From assembly GCF_003610895.1 (NCBI RefSeq), contig NZ_MCAS01000041.1:1-62154 (forward strand): a DNA stretch of 62,154 nt. Direction: 5' to 3'. The notes below the pieces were generated by a model, which made no database searches, was not told where the DNA came from, and was given only the letters and a program-made list of their open reading frames with translations. A program made the position numbers and the translations under genes. Position 1 is the first letter of the stretch. The number at the start of each line of letters is the position of its first letter. The DNA is from Paraburkholderia fungorum (GTDB taxonomy: Bacteria > Pseudomonadota > Gammaproteobacteria > Burkholderiales > Burkholderiaceae). Positions 25,200 through 33,841 of this stretch are shown one piece after another.

Positions 25200-26537
25200 C
25201 TAGCGCAGCACCTCGAAGCGCGTCCATGGCCAGGAAGGGCGGTCGCGCATGTAGCCGTTGAGCCAGTTCCATTGTGGATGGCGCTTCATGAACGCCTGGG
25301 CGTCGAACGGCCGGCCGCACGGGTGGCCCCAGCGCGCGGTGAAGGCCATGGCGCGTGCCATGTCGCTGTCGACCACCTTGCCGTCGTTGGCGCCCCACGG
25401 ATTGAACGGCCCCTGATCAGAACCGCCGAAGCGCGCGTCGTCCAGTTCCAGATGCCCGCAGATGGTGCGCGAACAGGGGTTGTCGTTGCGGTCGAGATAG
25501 ACGTCGTGATGGTCGGCGATCATCTCTTTGGCGAGTTCGGCGTCGATCTTGCCGTGATGCATTTCTTCGAGCTGCATGAAGCGCAAGCGGCGCGCGCCGT
25601 TCTTGCGCACGTCCGTATAGTCTTCGCCTTCGCCGATGCATTCCTGGTTGCGGATCTTCAGATCGGTTGCGGTGTTGTAACCACTGTAGAAGCCGTTTTT
25701 CGTACTTTCGAAACCGGAATAGTGCAGCCCCAGTTCGTAGCGCGCGATCTCGCCGGTCTTGGTGTCGCCGAGCAGCCAGCTGTTCGCATAGCCGCCGTTA
25801 TTGGCAACCGCGAACATCTCGCACCATTCGCCGATGTCTTTGGCATATTGCGACGCGCGCCGCGAGCGATAGAACTCCGGTGCGCCCGCCGCGTTGTAGC
25901 CGACGAAGTTGGAAATGGTCGTTTCGGTGACCATCAGGCCGGCCTGGGTGACCCAGAAATCGGTGAGGCTGGAGATGCATCCCGGCAGGCCCTGCATCAG
26001 GATGCGGTTGCCGCGATCCGGCACGATGTCGAACACCACGTTGAACGCATCGCCCGCGGCGTAGCGGTCCCACGAGTTGTGCGCCATGACGATACGGCCG
26101 TCCCGGGTGGCATTGCCGGTGGCGATGAACGCGCTGCAGTGATGGCCACGGCGCCCGCGCCACGGTTTTGCGCCGAGATGCGGTTGCTGGGCCGCCGCGT
26201 GGCTCGGCCACCAGCTTTGCAGCAGATCCATGTAGCCGTTCCAGGCCAGCACTTCGGCGAACGGCAGCTTCGCGCCGTCGGCGATACCCTGGATTTCATC
26301 GGCGAATTCGGTGTCGAGTTTGTTGGCGAACTGCGAGGTGGCGGCGTCGACGAAGGTATCGAAGTCTTCACCGGTGTCCCATTTCGCCAGGTAGCGGGCG
26401 GTGCGGATCGCGTTCTGGATTTCAGTGGCGAGCAACTGACCGTGCTGCTCGCCGCGATCGTACGGCTCGCCTTCGATATGCAGAAAAATCCAGCCGGCCT
26501 GATCACGGCGTACGGCGTCAAGGGACGGTTCGCTCAT
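25200..26537 (-). CDS. C45-type Ntn hydrolase / acyltransferase-like (phospholipase B-like)
   Basis: 445 residues. The motif GHHCSAFIATGNATRDG places a candidate N-terminal nucleophile at Cys134. A later block ETTISNFVGYNAAGAPEFYR is typical of the phospholipase B-like / acyl-CoA:6-APA acyltransferase (C45) superfamily. These proteins self-cleave before the Cys and then hydrolyse amide bonds. No signal peptide is visible, so it is probably cytoplasmic. The substrate is unknown; N-acyl or peptide amides are likely. It stands alone as a transcription unit. Confidence 0.75.
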   Translation of the reverse strand: MSEPSLDAVRRDQAGWIFLHIEGEPYDRGEQHGQLLATEIQNAIRTARYLAKWDTGEDFDTFVDAATSQFANKLDTEFADEIQGIADGAKLPFAEVLAWNGYMDLLQSWWPSHAAAQQPHLGAKPWRGRRGHHCSAFIATGNATRDGRIVMAHNSWDRYAAGDAFNVVFDIVPDRGNRILMQGLPGCISSLTDFWVTQAGLMVTETTISNFVGYNAAGAPEFYRSRRASQYAKDIGEWCEMFAVANNGGYANSWLLGDTKTGEIARYELGLHYSGFESTKNGFYSGYNTATDLKIRNQECIGEGEDYTDVRKNGARRLRFMQLEEMHHGKIDAELAKEMIADHHDVYLDRNDNPCSRTICGHLELDDARFGGSDQGPFNPWGANDGKVVDSDMARAMAFTARWGHPCGRPFDAQAFMKRHPQWNWLNGYMRDRPSWPWTRFEVLR

Positions 26538-26679
26538 CTTCGCTCCGATCGAAGGGCGGGCGTCTCGGCGCCCGTCCTGGCGTAACGCGCGCTGCTCGCG
26601 ATCGCGGCAACGGTCTCCTCATTGTAGAGAATCTGCCGCGCTTTGCACGGACGCAGAGCCGCGCCGTGCCGCGCAAATT

Positions 26680-28413
26680 CTAGCGAGTCGGATTCATGCG
26701 GAAATACGCATCGAGCAGCGACGTCTTGTAGACCACGCCCGCCAGTTTCGGATCGGCGGTGCTTTCGACAACCGGCAGCCGCTCGCCCTGAAACGCCATG
26801 AAGTGTTGCAACGCGACGCCGAGCGGCATATCCGGCGTCAGCACGTCGAAATGCGGCTGCAGATAATCCGCGGCGGTTTTCGCGGCGGTGTCGCTTTTAT
26901 CGAGCAGGTCGGAGGTGATGTCCTTGAGCGCGACCACGCCGAGAAACGCACCGGACTCGTTGGCGACATACAGATACTTCACCGGATATTCGAGGAAAAC
27001 GCGCGTCATGTCGTGCACGGTCGCGTTGGGCGGCACGACGGTTTCGGCGGGGCGGATCAACTCGCGCATCTGCGTCGCGCGCAGACGGGTGCGCTCCTGT
27101 TCCTCCTGATTGCGGCGCAGCGTGATTTCGTACATCGAGGTTTTGCCGATCGCGCGCGACACGAAATACGCGACCACGCACGACAGCATCAGCGGCAGCA
27201 CTACCTGATAGCTGAGCGTCATCTCGAAGATCATCAGGATCGCCATGAGCGGCGCCTGCGTGGCGCCGGCGAGAAATGCGCCCATGCCGACCATCGCATA
27301 AGCGAACGGCGCCGAGGTGCCGTGCGGCCACAACGCGTGCATGCCGAGGCCGAACAGCGAGCCGACCACCGCGCCGACGAAGAGCGTCGGCGTGAATACC
27401 CCGCCGATCGCGCCTGAACCCACGGTCGCCGAGGTCGCGACGATCTTGAAGACCAGTACGAGGACGAGCGCGGACCACGTCCACGGCGAATGCAGAATGG
27501 AATTGACGACGCTGTAGCCGTTGCCCCACACCTCGGGCGTCCACACGGACAGAATGCCGACGATCAGGCCGCCCAGCGCGAGCCGGATGGGCAGCGGCAG
27601 GGGCAGTTTGCGAAAGTTGGCTTTCGAGAAATCCATCAGCCGCAGAAACTGCGGCGCGGCGGCGCCGCACAGCAGCCCGAGTCCGACGAACAACAGAACT
27701 TCGGCGCCCGTCACAGGCGGAAATACCGGCATTTCGTACGGCGGCTTGTAGCTGGTGAACTCGCGCATCGTGATGTTGGCGACCACCGCCGACACGACCA
27801 CGGGGCCGAAGCTTTCCATCACGATCGAGCCGAGCACGATTTCCGTGACGAAGAACGCGCCGGCAATCGGCGCGCTGTACGCGGCGGTAATCCCGGCCGC
27901 CGCGCCACAGGCGACGAGCAGGCGCAGACGCGGCGGGTCGAAATGCACCCAGCGGCCGATCAGCGACGCGGCCAGCGCCGCCAGTTGCACCATCGGACCT
28001 TCGCGGCCGATCGAGCCGCCGCTCGAAATCGTGAACAGCGACGACACGCTGCGCCAGAAGCTCAGCTTGACCGGCACCACGCCGTCGCCGATCGCGACGG
28101 CTTCCATGTAGTCGATGTGATTGCCTTTGTCGACGTGACGCCGCGCGATCAGCAGAAAAAAACCGGCGATCAGGCCGCCCGCGGCGGGCAGCCACACGCG
28201 CACCGTCCACGGCAGGCCGCGCGCCATTTCGACGAAACTGCCGGACTTGCCGACCGCCGCCAGTTGCAGCAGCGCGATGCCCTCGCGAAAGGCAATCGTC
28301 GCGAACGCGCCCGCCACGCCGACTACCACCGACCAGACCAGCATCGTGTGGGCGTCGGACAGACGGAACAGGGTTTGGGCGCGGGTGCGCAGCTTCAGCA
28401 GGAATGAAAGCAC
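26680..28413 (-). CDS. CLC-family chloride channel/antiporter with CBS domains
   Basis: 577 residues. The CLC membrane domain at about 25-430 has the selectivity motifs SSGGSIGREGP (gating Glu138) and GGVFTPTLFVG. Two CBS domains lie at about 455-577 (RELIRPAETVVPPNATVHDM and YLQPHFDVLTPDMPLGVALQ), normally nucleotide-sensing. It moves chloride across the inner membrane. The GTG start at 28413 has a weak ribosome site. The gene is isolated between the Ntn hydrolase and GST genes. Confidence 0.9.
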   Translation of the reverse strand: MLSFLLKLRTRAQTLFRLSDAHTMLVWSVVVGVAGAFATIAFREGIALLQLAAVGKSGSFVEMARGLPWTVRVWLPAAGGLIAGFFLLIARRHVDKGNHIDYMEAVAIGDGVVPVKLSFWRSVSSLFTISSGGSIGREGPMVQLAALAASLIGRWVHFDPPRLRLLVACGAAAGITAAYSAPIAGAFFVTEIVLGSIVMESFGPVVVSAVVANITMREFTSYKPPYEMPVFPPVTGAEVLLFVGLGLLCGAAAPQFLRLMDFSKANFRKLPLPLPIRLALGGLIVGILSVWTPEVWGNGYSVVNSILHSPWTWSALVLVLVFKIVATSATVGSGAIGGVFTPTLFVGAVVGSLFGLGMHALWPHGTSAPFAYAMVGMGAFLAGATQAPLMAILMIFEMTLSYQVVLPLMLSCVVAYFVSRAIGKTSMYEITLRRNQEEQERTRLRATQMRELIRPAETVVPPNATVHDMTRVFLEYPVKYLYVANESGAFLGVVALKDITSDLLDKSDTAAKTAADYLQPHFDVLTPDMPLGVALQHFMAFQGERLPVVESTADPKLAGVVYKTSLLDAYFRMNPTR

Positions 28414-28525
28414 GTCGGCGGATGAGGATGGGGTGGATGGAAGGAATGCGCGTACGGTAACAGCATCGCGCCCGCAGGCGGAAGCGGGCGCGATGCCGAG
28501 GGCTCGCGAAGGCGGATGGCGCGGA

Positions 28526-29263
28526 TCAAGCCGCCGCCTTGTCGAGTTCCGGATAGTGCCGGAAGATGCAGGCTTCGTTATGCTCGATGCGCCGGTCGGA
28601 CTGGAGGTAGGCGGCGATGTTCGGCCGCTCGATCACCGCGTCGTGCAACGCCGCGAGGCGCGGATACTGTTCGCCGAAACGCTTGAGTGCACGCGGAAAC
28701 GCGTACAGCAAGCCGTCGATCAGCTGGAACATCGACAGGTCGACGTAAGTGAGCGCATCGCCCACCATGAAGGTGTCGCCTGCCGGGTTCTGTTTCAGCA
28801 CCCGCTCGAAGTACTTCATGAACTTCGGAATCCGGTTGTCGATGAAGTCGTGCGCGCGCACTTTCGCGGCGTCTTTCTGGTCTTCGTAATACAGGGCGCT
28901 GGCGAGCGGATGATGTGTGTCGTGCGCTTCGGTCACCATGTCGGCGATCGTCAGTTGCAGTCCGTTGGCAACGTAGCGCAGGCTGTCGAGCGAGGGCGCG
29001 AGATTGAGCTTCGGGCCGAGGTAGAACAGGATGTTGGCGGTCTGCGAGATCACCAGATCGCCGTCTTTCAGAAACGGCGGCGCGAACGGCGGATGGGGCT
29101 CGTCCTTACTCTTCATGATCGCCATCATCGCGTTCGTGCCGAGACCGTCCGACGCCTCGCCGCGCGTTACCTCCACATAGTCGGCGCCGGCTTCTTCCAG
29201 CGCAAGACGCACGAACTCGCCGCGGCCTTGCAAGCCGTCCCAATAGTAAAGTTCCAGGCTCAT
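28526..29263 (-). CDS. Glutathione S-transferase family protein
   Basis: 245 residues. Thioredoxin-like N-domain starting LELYYWDGLQGRGEFVRLAL with a Tyr-type active site, the SQTANILFYL glutathione-binding block near 73-82, and an all-helical C-domain. It conjugates or transfers glutathione in the cytoplasm. The start at 29263 is chosen for its GAGGA site. A frame open to 29359 adds 32 residues that include short Ala/Pro/Tyr repeats coming from near-identical TGCATAAGGG phrases at about 29312-29345. Confidence 0.85.
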   Translation of the reverse strand: MSLELYYWDGLQGRGEFVRLALEEAGADYVEVTRGEASDGLGTNAMMAIMKSKDEPHPPFAPPFLKDGDLVISQTANILFYLGPKLNLAPSLDSLRYVANGLQLTIADMVTEAHDTHHPLASALYYEDQKDAAKVRAHDFIDNRIPKFMKYFERVLKQNPAGDTFMVGDALTYVDLSMFQLIDGLLYAFPRALKRFGEQYPRLAALHDAVIERPNIAAYLQSDRRIEHNEACIFRHYPELDKAAA

Positions 29264-29446
29264 CGATCGGTCCTCATTCCGGTTGCATGAACGGGTTTGT
29301 ACGAACGGGGCTGCATAAGGGATTGCATAAGGGGCAGCATAAGCTGACAACGTCAGCAACCAGTATGCCGCGCATGCGTGCCGGATGGTTCGCCTGAACG
29401 CACAAAACCCCGCACGCGGCGGGGTTGGTCAGGAAGCGATGGCGGT

Positions 29447-30538
29447 TCAGCCGAACAGGTGCTGCACGATCCATGTGATACCCAGTCCACCGGCAATCAA
29501 CCACACATACAGGATGAAGCCGGTGGTCAAAGCGCGGGGGCCGGCCTGACGGATCTGCGCGATGCGGGTTTCGATACCGAGCGCGGTCATGGCCATGGTG
29601 AGCGCGAAGGTGTCGAGCATGTTCAGCGTGCTGGTCGCGTTTTCCGGCAGGACGTGCAGCGAATTGATCACGACGAAGGCGAGGAAGCCGAGTGCGAACC
29701 AGGGAATCGCCAGCTTGCGCGGCGCATGGTGCTTGCCGTCTTCAGCCGTCGCCGTGGCGGCGTTGCGTGCCGGGCGGTTCACCCACATGCCCACGGCCAG
29801 CAGCACCGGCACCAGCAGCATCACACGGGTCATCTTGACGATGGTCGCGATGTGAGTCGCTTCGGGGCTCACGTTGCTCGCCGCGCCAACCACCTGCGCC
29901 ACTTCGTGAATCGTGCCGCCGAAGAACAGCCCCGCGCCAACCGTGTCGAGATGCAGCCAGCCCGCCTTGAACAGCACCGGGTACAGGAACATCGAGAGGG
30001 TGCCGAACAGCACCACGCTGCCCACGGCCATGGCGCTCTTGTGCGGCTTCGATTGCAGCGTCGACTCGAATGCGAGCACGGCAGCCGCGCCGCAGATGGC
30101 GCTGCCTGCGGCCGTGAGGAGCGCGGTGTCGCGGTCGAGTTTCATGATCTTCATGCCGGCCCAGGTGCCGATCGCAAGCGTGCTCACAACGATCAGCACC
30201 GATTCGGCGAGACCGGGCAGGCCGACCTGAGCGATTTCCTGCAGGCTGACGCGCAAGCCGAAAAACGCCACGGCGATGCGCAGGAGTTTGCGCGCCGAGA
30301 AGTTGATGCCGGCCGCCCAGCTTTCCGGCATGCCGTCACGCAACGCGTTGCCGTAGATGGCGCCCGCCACGATGCCGACGATCAGCGGGCTCAAACCGAG
30401 GCCTGCGATGGCCGGGATCGCCGCGATGCGAGTCACGGCAGCGGCGAACAGCGCCACGAAGAGAATGCCGTTGAGCTGGCCGCGGGTCGAGGAAGACCCG
30501 GCGGGTGTGGCGGCAGCGGTGAGGTGAGCGGTGGACAT
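29447..30538 (-). CDS. YeiH-family putative sulfate exporter
   Basis: 363 residues with about ten membrane helices. It has the YeiH/UPF0324 blocks NFSARKLLRIAVAFFGLRVS, SAICGAAAVLAFE and FFGGTIHEVAQVVGAA. The family is thought to export sulfate or related anions when they accumulate. Divergent from a LysR regulator across 120 bp, the same layout as yeiH-yeiE in enterics. AGGAAGG precedes the start. Confidence 0.9.
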   Translation of the reverse strand: MSTAHLTAAATPAGSSSTRGQLNGILFVALFAAAVTRIAAIPAIAGLGLSPLIVGIVAGAIYGNALRDGMPESWAAGINFSARKLLRIAVAFFGLRVSLQEIAQVGLPGLAESVLIVVSTLAIGTWAGMKIMKLDRDTALLTAAGSAICGAAAVLAFESTLQSKPHKSAMAVGSVVLFGTLSMFLYPVLFKAGWLHLDTVGAGLFFGGTIHEVAQVVGAASNVSPEATHIATIVKMTRVMLLVPVLLAVGMWVNRPARNAATATAEDGKHHAPRKLAIPWFALGFLAFVVINSLHVLPENATSTLNMLDTFALTMAMTALGIETRIAQIRQAGPRALTTGFILYVWLIAGGLGITWIVQHLFG

Positions 30539-30594
30539 GGCGTAGTGCCTTCCTATGGCTGTTCTGATTCGATAGGCCTAATCCTAAATTAGAT

Positions 30595-30604
30595 ATATCG
30601 ATAT
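30595..30604. promoter_or_regulatory. Candidate LysR binding site (ATATCGATAT)
   Basis: A perfect 10-bp palindrome in the AT-rich centre of the yeiH/LysR divergent region. It is bracketed by CTAAAT (30584-30589) and ATTTAG (30616-30621). This fits a LysR-regulated divergent promoter. Confidence 0.5.
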
Positions 30605-30658
30605 GAAAAATCATGATTTAGAATGTAAAGTATCAGCTGCACGGATACTTTCTCCATC

Positions 30659-31561
30659 ATGACCCCGGACCAACTTATAACGTTTGCCGCCGTTGCCGAA
30701 CACCGCAACATCAGCCGGGCGGCTGTGGCGCTGCATTTATCGCAGCCGGCCGTGTCCGGACAATTGCGCCAGCTGCAGGACGAATTCGGCGAGCCGCTTT
30801 ACCTGCGCGACGGGCGCGGCGTGCGCCTCACGCCCGCCGGCGAGCAACTTGCCAGCTATGCGACCCGCTTGCGCGATACGTGGCGGCAGGCGCATGCGTA
30901 TCGCGACGCGCTGCGCGGCCTCGAACAGGGCACCTTGCGGATCGGCGCGAGCACCACGCCGGCGAGCTATCTGCTGCCGTACCTGATCGCCGACTTTCAT
31001 CGCCGCTATCCCGAGGTGACGCTGCATACCGCCGACGGCAACACCACGGAAATCGTCAGCGCGCTGGGTTCGGTGGATATCGCGATGATCGAGGGGCCGG
31101 TCGGCGAGGATCTGCCGCCGGACACCGCGGTGCATGCGTGGCGTGAGGACGAGATCGTCGCGATCATGCCGCGCACGCATCCGCTGGCGCAGGCGGTCGG
31201 CTCGGGCATGAACAACGGGCGGGTGGAACTGGCGGCCTTCGGCTCGCATCCGCTGGTGTTGCGCGAAGCCGGCTCGGGCGTGCGGCAGATCGTCGAGCGG
31301 GCGTTTGCCCGGGCCGGCGTGCCGATGCGCGTGGCGCTGGAGATTGCCGGGGTGGAAGGCGTCAAGGAGGCGGTGCGAGCGGGGATGGGTATCGGTTTCG
31401 TCTCGGCGATGTCGATGCGGCACGAAGACGGTGCGCTGTGTCTGTTCTCGTTGGGTCCCGAGCCGCTGACACGGCGGCTCTCGATTCTGGTGCCGCATGC
31501 GAGTGCCCCGTCGCGAGTGGTTGAGCAGTTCCTCGCGCTTTGTCTCGCGGATGGCGCCTGA
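30659..31561 (+). CDS. LysR-family regulator (YeiE-like)
   Basis: 300 residues, the family norm. Winged HTH at the N-terminus (MTPDQLITFAAVAEHRNISR, then LHLSQPAVSGQLRQLQ) and a PBP2-type sensor (GTLRIGASTTPASYLLPYLI) resembling the CysB/YeiE group. Divergent from the yeiH exporter and likely its activator. The start codon lacks a good ribosome site. The kgu operator lies about 100 bp downstream of its stop. Confidence 0.87.
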   Translation: MTPDQLITFAAVAEHRNISRAAVALHLSQPAVSGQLRQLQDEFGEPLYLRDGRGVRLTPAGEQLASYATRLRDTWRQAHAYRDALRGLEQGTLRIGASTTPASYLLPYLIADFHRRYPEVTLHTADGNTTEIVSALGSVDIAMIEGPVGEDLPPDTAVHAWREDEIVAIMPRTHPLAQAVGSGMNNGRVELAAFGSHPLVLREAGSGVRQIVERAFARAGVPMRVALEIAGVEGVKEAVRAGMGIGFVSAMSMRHEDGALCLFSLGPEPLTRRLSILVPHASAPSRVVEQFLALCLADGA

Positions 31562-31658
31562 TCGGCGCGGCCTGGGGATTTCCACTATGGTGCATGACGC
31601 CGCGCTCGGCGCACTATTCGGGCATCGCAAGCGCCTCGGCGTTTTTTTTCGAAATTCA

Positions 31659-31676
31659 TTTGGAACCGGTTCCAAA
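31659..31676. promoter_or_regulatory. ptxS: PtxS-type operator of the kgu operon
   Basis: TTTGGAACCGGTTCCAAA is a perfect 18-bp palindrome with the CpG-centred core typical of LacI-family operators. It ends 44 bp before the kguE start. The AACCGGTT core is also the centre of known PtxS sites in Pseudomonas. The regulator is encoded at the far end of the same operon. Confidence 0.8.
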
Positions 31677-31720
31677 CGCCAGTCAGATGCTGATATGGCA
31701 CAGGTTTGAGTAAATTCGAC

Positions 31721-32494
31721 ATGGCTGAGACAGTGGGCGTGGTGATCGTCGCAAGCGCCTTCGGAATGGACGCGGTCCGCAAGGACGGTCATCTGAAGTG
31801 GGCTGGTGCGAGCAAACAGGCAGGCGCCGCGGCTTTTGAAGTGCGCCGCGAACTGTTCGCGGATGACGCCGATGCCGCGCCGCAGGCACTGCGCGCGCTC
31901 GGTCGATCGATCGCCGAACTCGGGTTGTGGTCGGTCTATTCGACCCCCGCTTCGCTGTACCTGTCCGACGGACAACTCGACGCCGGCGCACTGCGCCTCG
32001 CGCTCGACGAAGCGACCGCGTTCGGCGCGCGTTTCGTGAAGCTGCAACTCGGCGGCTTCGTAGCCGAGGCCCATGGCGCGGCAATTGCCGGGCAACTGCG
32101 CGGTGCGAGCGTGCGGCTCGTCGTCGAAAACGGCCAGTTGGCCGAGGGCGGCTCGCTCGCGCAATTCATTGGCCTGTTCGACGCGCTGAAGCGCGAAGGC
32201 CACGCGGGTGTCCTCGGCATGACCTTCGACATCGGCAACTGGGCATGGCGCGATGTCGCGCCGCTCGATGCCGCCGGGATGCTGGCCGCACACGTCGAAT
32301 ATATCCATTGCAAGACGGCGGTGGGCGAGGGCGCACGGCGCTTTGCCGCCGCGCCGGCTGCCGGCGACACACAGTTCGCCGCGGTGCTCGACAAGCTGCC
32401 GCGCCACGTGCCGCGCGGCATTGAATTTCCCTTCGATGCGAGCCGTATCGAGGCGGACGCGGCGCATTACGTCGCGTGGCTGGCCGCCGCGTAA
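31721..32494 (+). CDS. kguE: Sugar phosphate isomerase/epimerase of 2-ketogluconate operon
   Basis: 257 residues, a TIM-barrel AP-endonuclease-2-like epimerase. Candidate metal-site residues lie in ARFVKLQLGG, RLVVENGQLAE, GMTFDIGNWAW and PRGIEFPFDAS. The ATG at 31721 is used rather than a TTG 15 bp earlier; neither has a clear ribosome site. First gene of the operon just behind the 18-bp operator. The exact reaction of KguE is not settled. It is assigned by family and by its order with kguK, kguT, kguD and ptxS. Confidence 0.82.
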   Translation: MAETVGVVIVASAFGMDAVRKDGHLKWAGASKQAGAAAFEVRRELFADDADAAPQALRALGRSIAELGLWSVYSTPASLYLSDGQLDAGALRLALDEATAFGARFVKLQLGGFVAEAHGAAIAGQLRGASVRLVVENGQLAEGGSLAQFIGLFDALKREGHAGVLGMTFDIGNWAWRDVAPLDAAGMLAAHVEYIHCKTAVGEGARRFAAAPAAGDTQFAAVLDKLPRHVPRGIEFPFDASRIEADAAHYVAWLAAA

Positions 32495-32540
32495 GCGGCG
32501 CGCAGGACCTGAGAGAGCAGTCGCAGGAAAGCGCGGTAAA

Positions 32541-32610
32541 CAGGAAAACGCAGGAAACCGCGGGAAAACGCGGGAACACGCGGGAAAACGCAGGAATCCG
32601 CAGGAGCGAA
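32541..32610 (+). repeat. Seven 10-bp SD-like tandem repeats before kguK
   Basis: Seven consecutive decamers of the form C(A/G)GGAAAACG with small changes: CAGGAAAACG, CAGGAAACCG, CGGGAAAACG, CGGGAACACG, CGGGAAAACG, CAGGAATCCG and CAGGAGCGAA. The last contains the AGGAG used by kguK, 2 bp before the ATG region. The period is one helical turn. Confidence 0.85.
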
Positions 32611-32612
32611 GC

Positions 32613-33596
32613 ATGAGCAACACAAACGCAGCACTCGACGTCATCACCTACGGCGAAGCGATGGCCATGTTCGTGGCCGCCGAAACCGGCGCACTTGCCG
32701 GCGTGGGGCAATTTACCAAGCGCGTCGCGGGCGCCGATCTGAACGTGGCGATCGGTTTGTCGCGGCTGGGCTTCAAGGTGGGCTGGATGAGCCGGGTCGG
32801 CCAGGATTCGTTCGGCCAGTACGTGCGCGACACGCTGACGAAAGAAGGCATCGACCAGCGCTGCGTCACCACCGACGAGCGCTATCCGACCGGTTTCCAG
32901 CTGAAGTCGAAGAACGACGACGGCAGCGATCCGGCCGTCGAGTACTTCCGCAAAGGATCGGCGGCGAGCCACCTGTCGTTGGCCGACTACGCGGCCGATT
33001 ACGTGCTGCCCGCGCGTCACCTTCACCTGACGGGCGTGGCGCCGGCCATCTCGGCGAGTTCGTGCGAACTTGCCTTCCACCTGGCGCGTGAAATGCGTGC
33101 TGCGGGCAAAACCATTTCGTTCGACCCGAATCTGCGCCCGACGCTATGGCCTTCGCGCGCCGCGATGGTCGAAGGGCTGAATGCGCTCGCCGCACTGGCC
33201 GACTGGGTGCTGCCCGGCATCGGCGAAGGGGAAATCCTGACCGGTTATACGCAGCCGGACGACATCGCAAAGTTTTATCTCGACCAGGGCGCGCGCGGCG
33301 TGATCATCAAGCTCGGCGCAGCAGGCGCGTACTTTCGCACTGCCGACAATGCCGCCGTGATTGCCGGTCAGCCGGTCGCGAAGGTGGTGGACACGGTCGG
33401 CGCGGGCGATGGCTTCGCGGTCGGCGTGGTCAGCGCGCTGCTGGAAGGCAAGAGCTTGCCGCTGGCGGTGGCGCGCGGCAATCGCATCGGCGCCCTGGCG
33501 ATCCAGGTGATCGGCGATTCGGAAGGCCTGCCGAGCCGTGCCGAACTCGATGCGCTCGAACTGGCCGACGCGCCGCGCGTCGTCACCGCGGCCTGA
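32613..33596 (+). CDS. kguK: 2-ketogluconate kinase (PfkB family)
   Basis: 327 residues. Ribokinase/PfkB fold with the N-terminal substrate block GGxxN-like AGADLNVAIGLSRLG and the signature VVDTVGAGDGFAVG, in which Asp266 is the catalytic base. By family and operon it phosphorylates 2-keto-D-gluconate to 2-keto-6-phosphogluconate; KDG kinase is the nearest alternative. Separated from kguE by a repeat-filled 118 bp. Its ribosome site is the last of seven SD-like decamers. Confidence 0.87.
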   Translation: MSNTNAALDVITYGEAMAMFVAAETGALAGVGQFTKRVAGADLNVAIGLSRLGFKVGWMSRVGQDSFGQYVRDTLTKEGIDQRCVTTDERYPTGFQLKSKNDDGSDPAVEYFRKGSAASHLSLADYAADYVLPARHLHLTGVAPAISASSCELAFHLAREMRAAGKTISFDPNLRPTLWPSRAAMVEGLNALAALADWVLPGIGEGEILTGYTQPDDIAKFYLDQGARGVIIKLGAAGAYFRTADNAAVIAGQPVAKVVDTVGAGDGFAVGVVSALLEGKSLPLAVARGNRIGALAIQVIGDSEGLPSRAELDALELADAPRVVTAA

Positions 33597-33740
33597 GCGC
33601 GGGTGCGCCACGCACCGCGCAGCACGGGGTGCATGCAGTACTGGTCAGCATTGGCTGGTTCGATAACAGCAAGAGCGCCCGAACAGCGCCCGGTGACCGT
33701 CCATCGTTGCTTCGGGAAACCGTTGGCAACTGGCTTGTAG

Positions 33741-33829
33741 GGGACCAGAGTAGGCGCTAAAGCGCTAACTACGGTCGACAGCTTTGCATGGGACCCGAGT
33801 AGGCGCTAAAGCGCCAACTCTGGTCGACA
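33741..33829. repeat. Two 40-bp hairpin repeats between kguK and kguT
   Basis: Direct copies at 33741-33780 and 33790-33829, 9 bp apart and differing at a few positions. Each is itself a near-palindrome: GACC-GAGT-A-GGCGCT-AA-AGCGCC-A-ACTC-GGTC in the second copy. Each ends GTCGACA. It resembles a BIME-type pair of REP hairpins. The rest of 33597-33740 shows nothing. Confidence 0.8.
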
Positions 33830-33841
33830 AAGGAGACTTTC

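Noticed and set aside
32541..32610. CRISPR array
   Set aside because: Units are 10 bp with no spacers and no cas genes. The 9-bp array at 50149 fails for the same reason.
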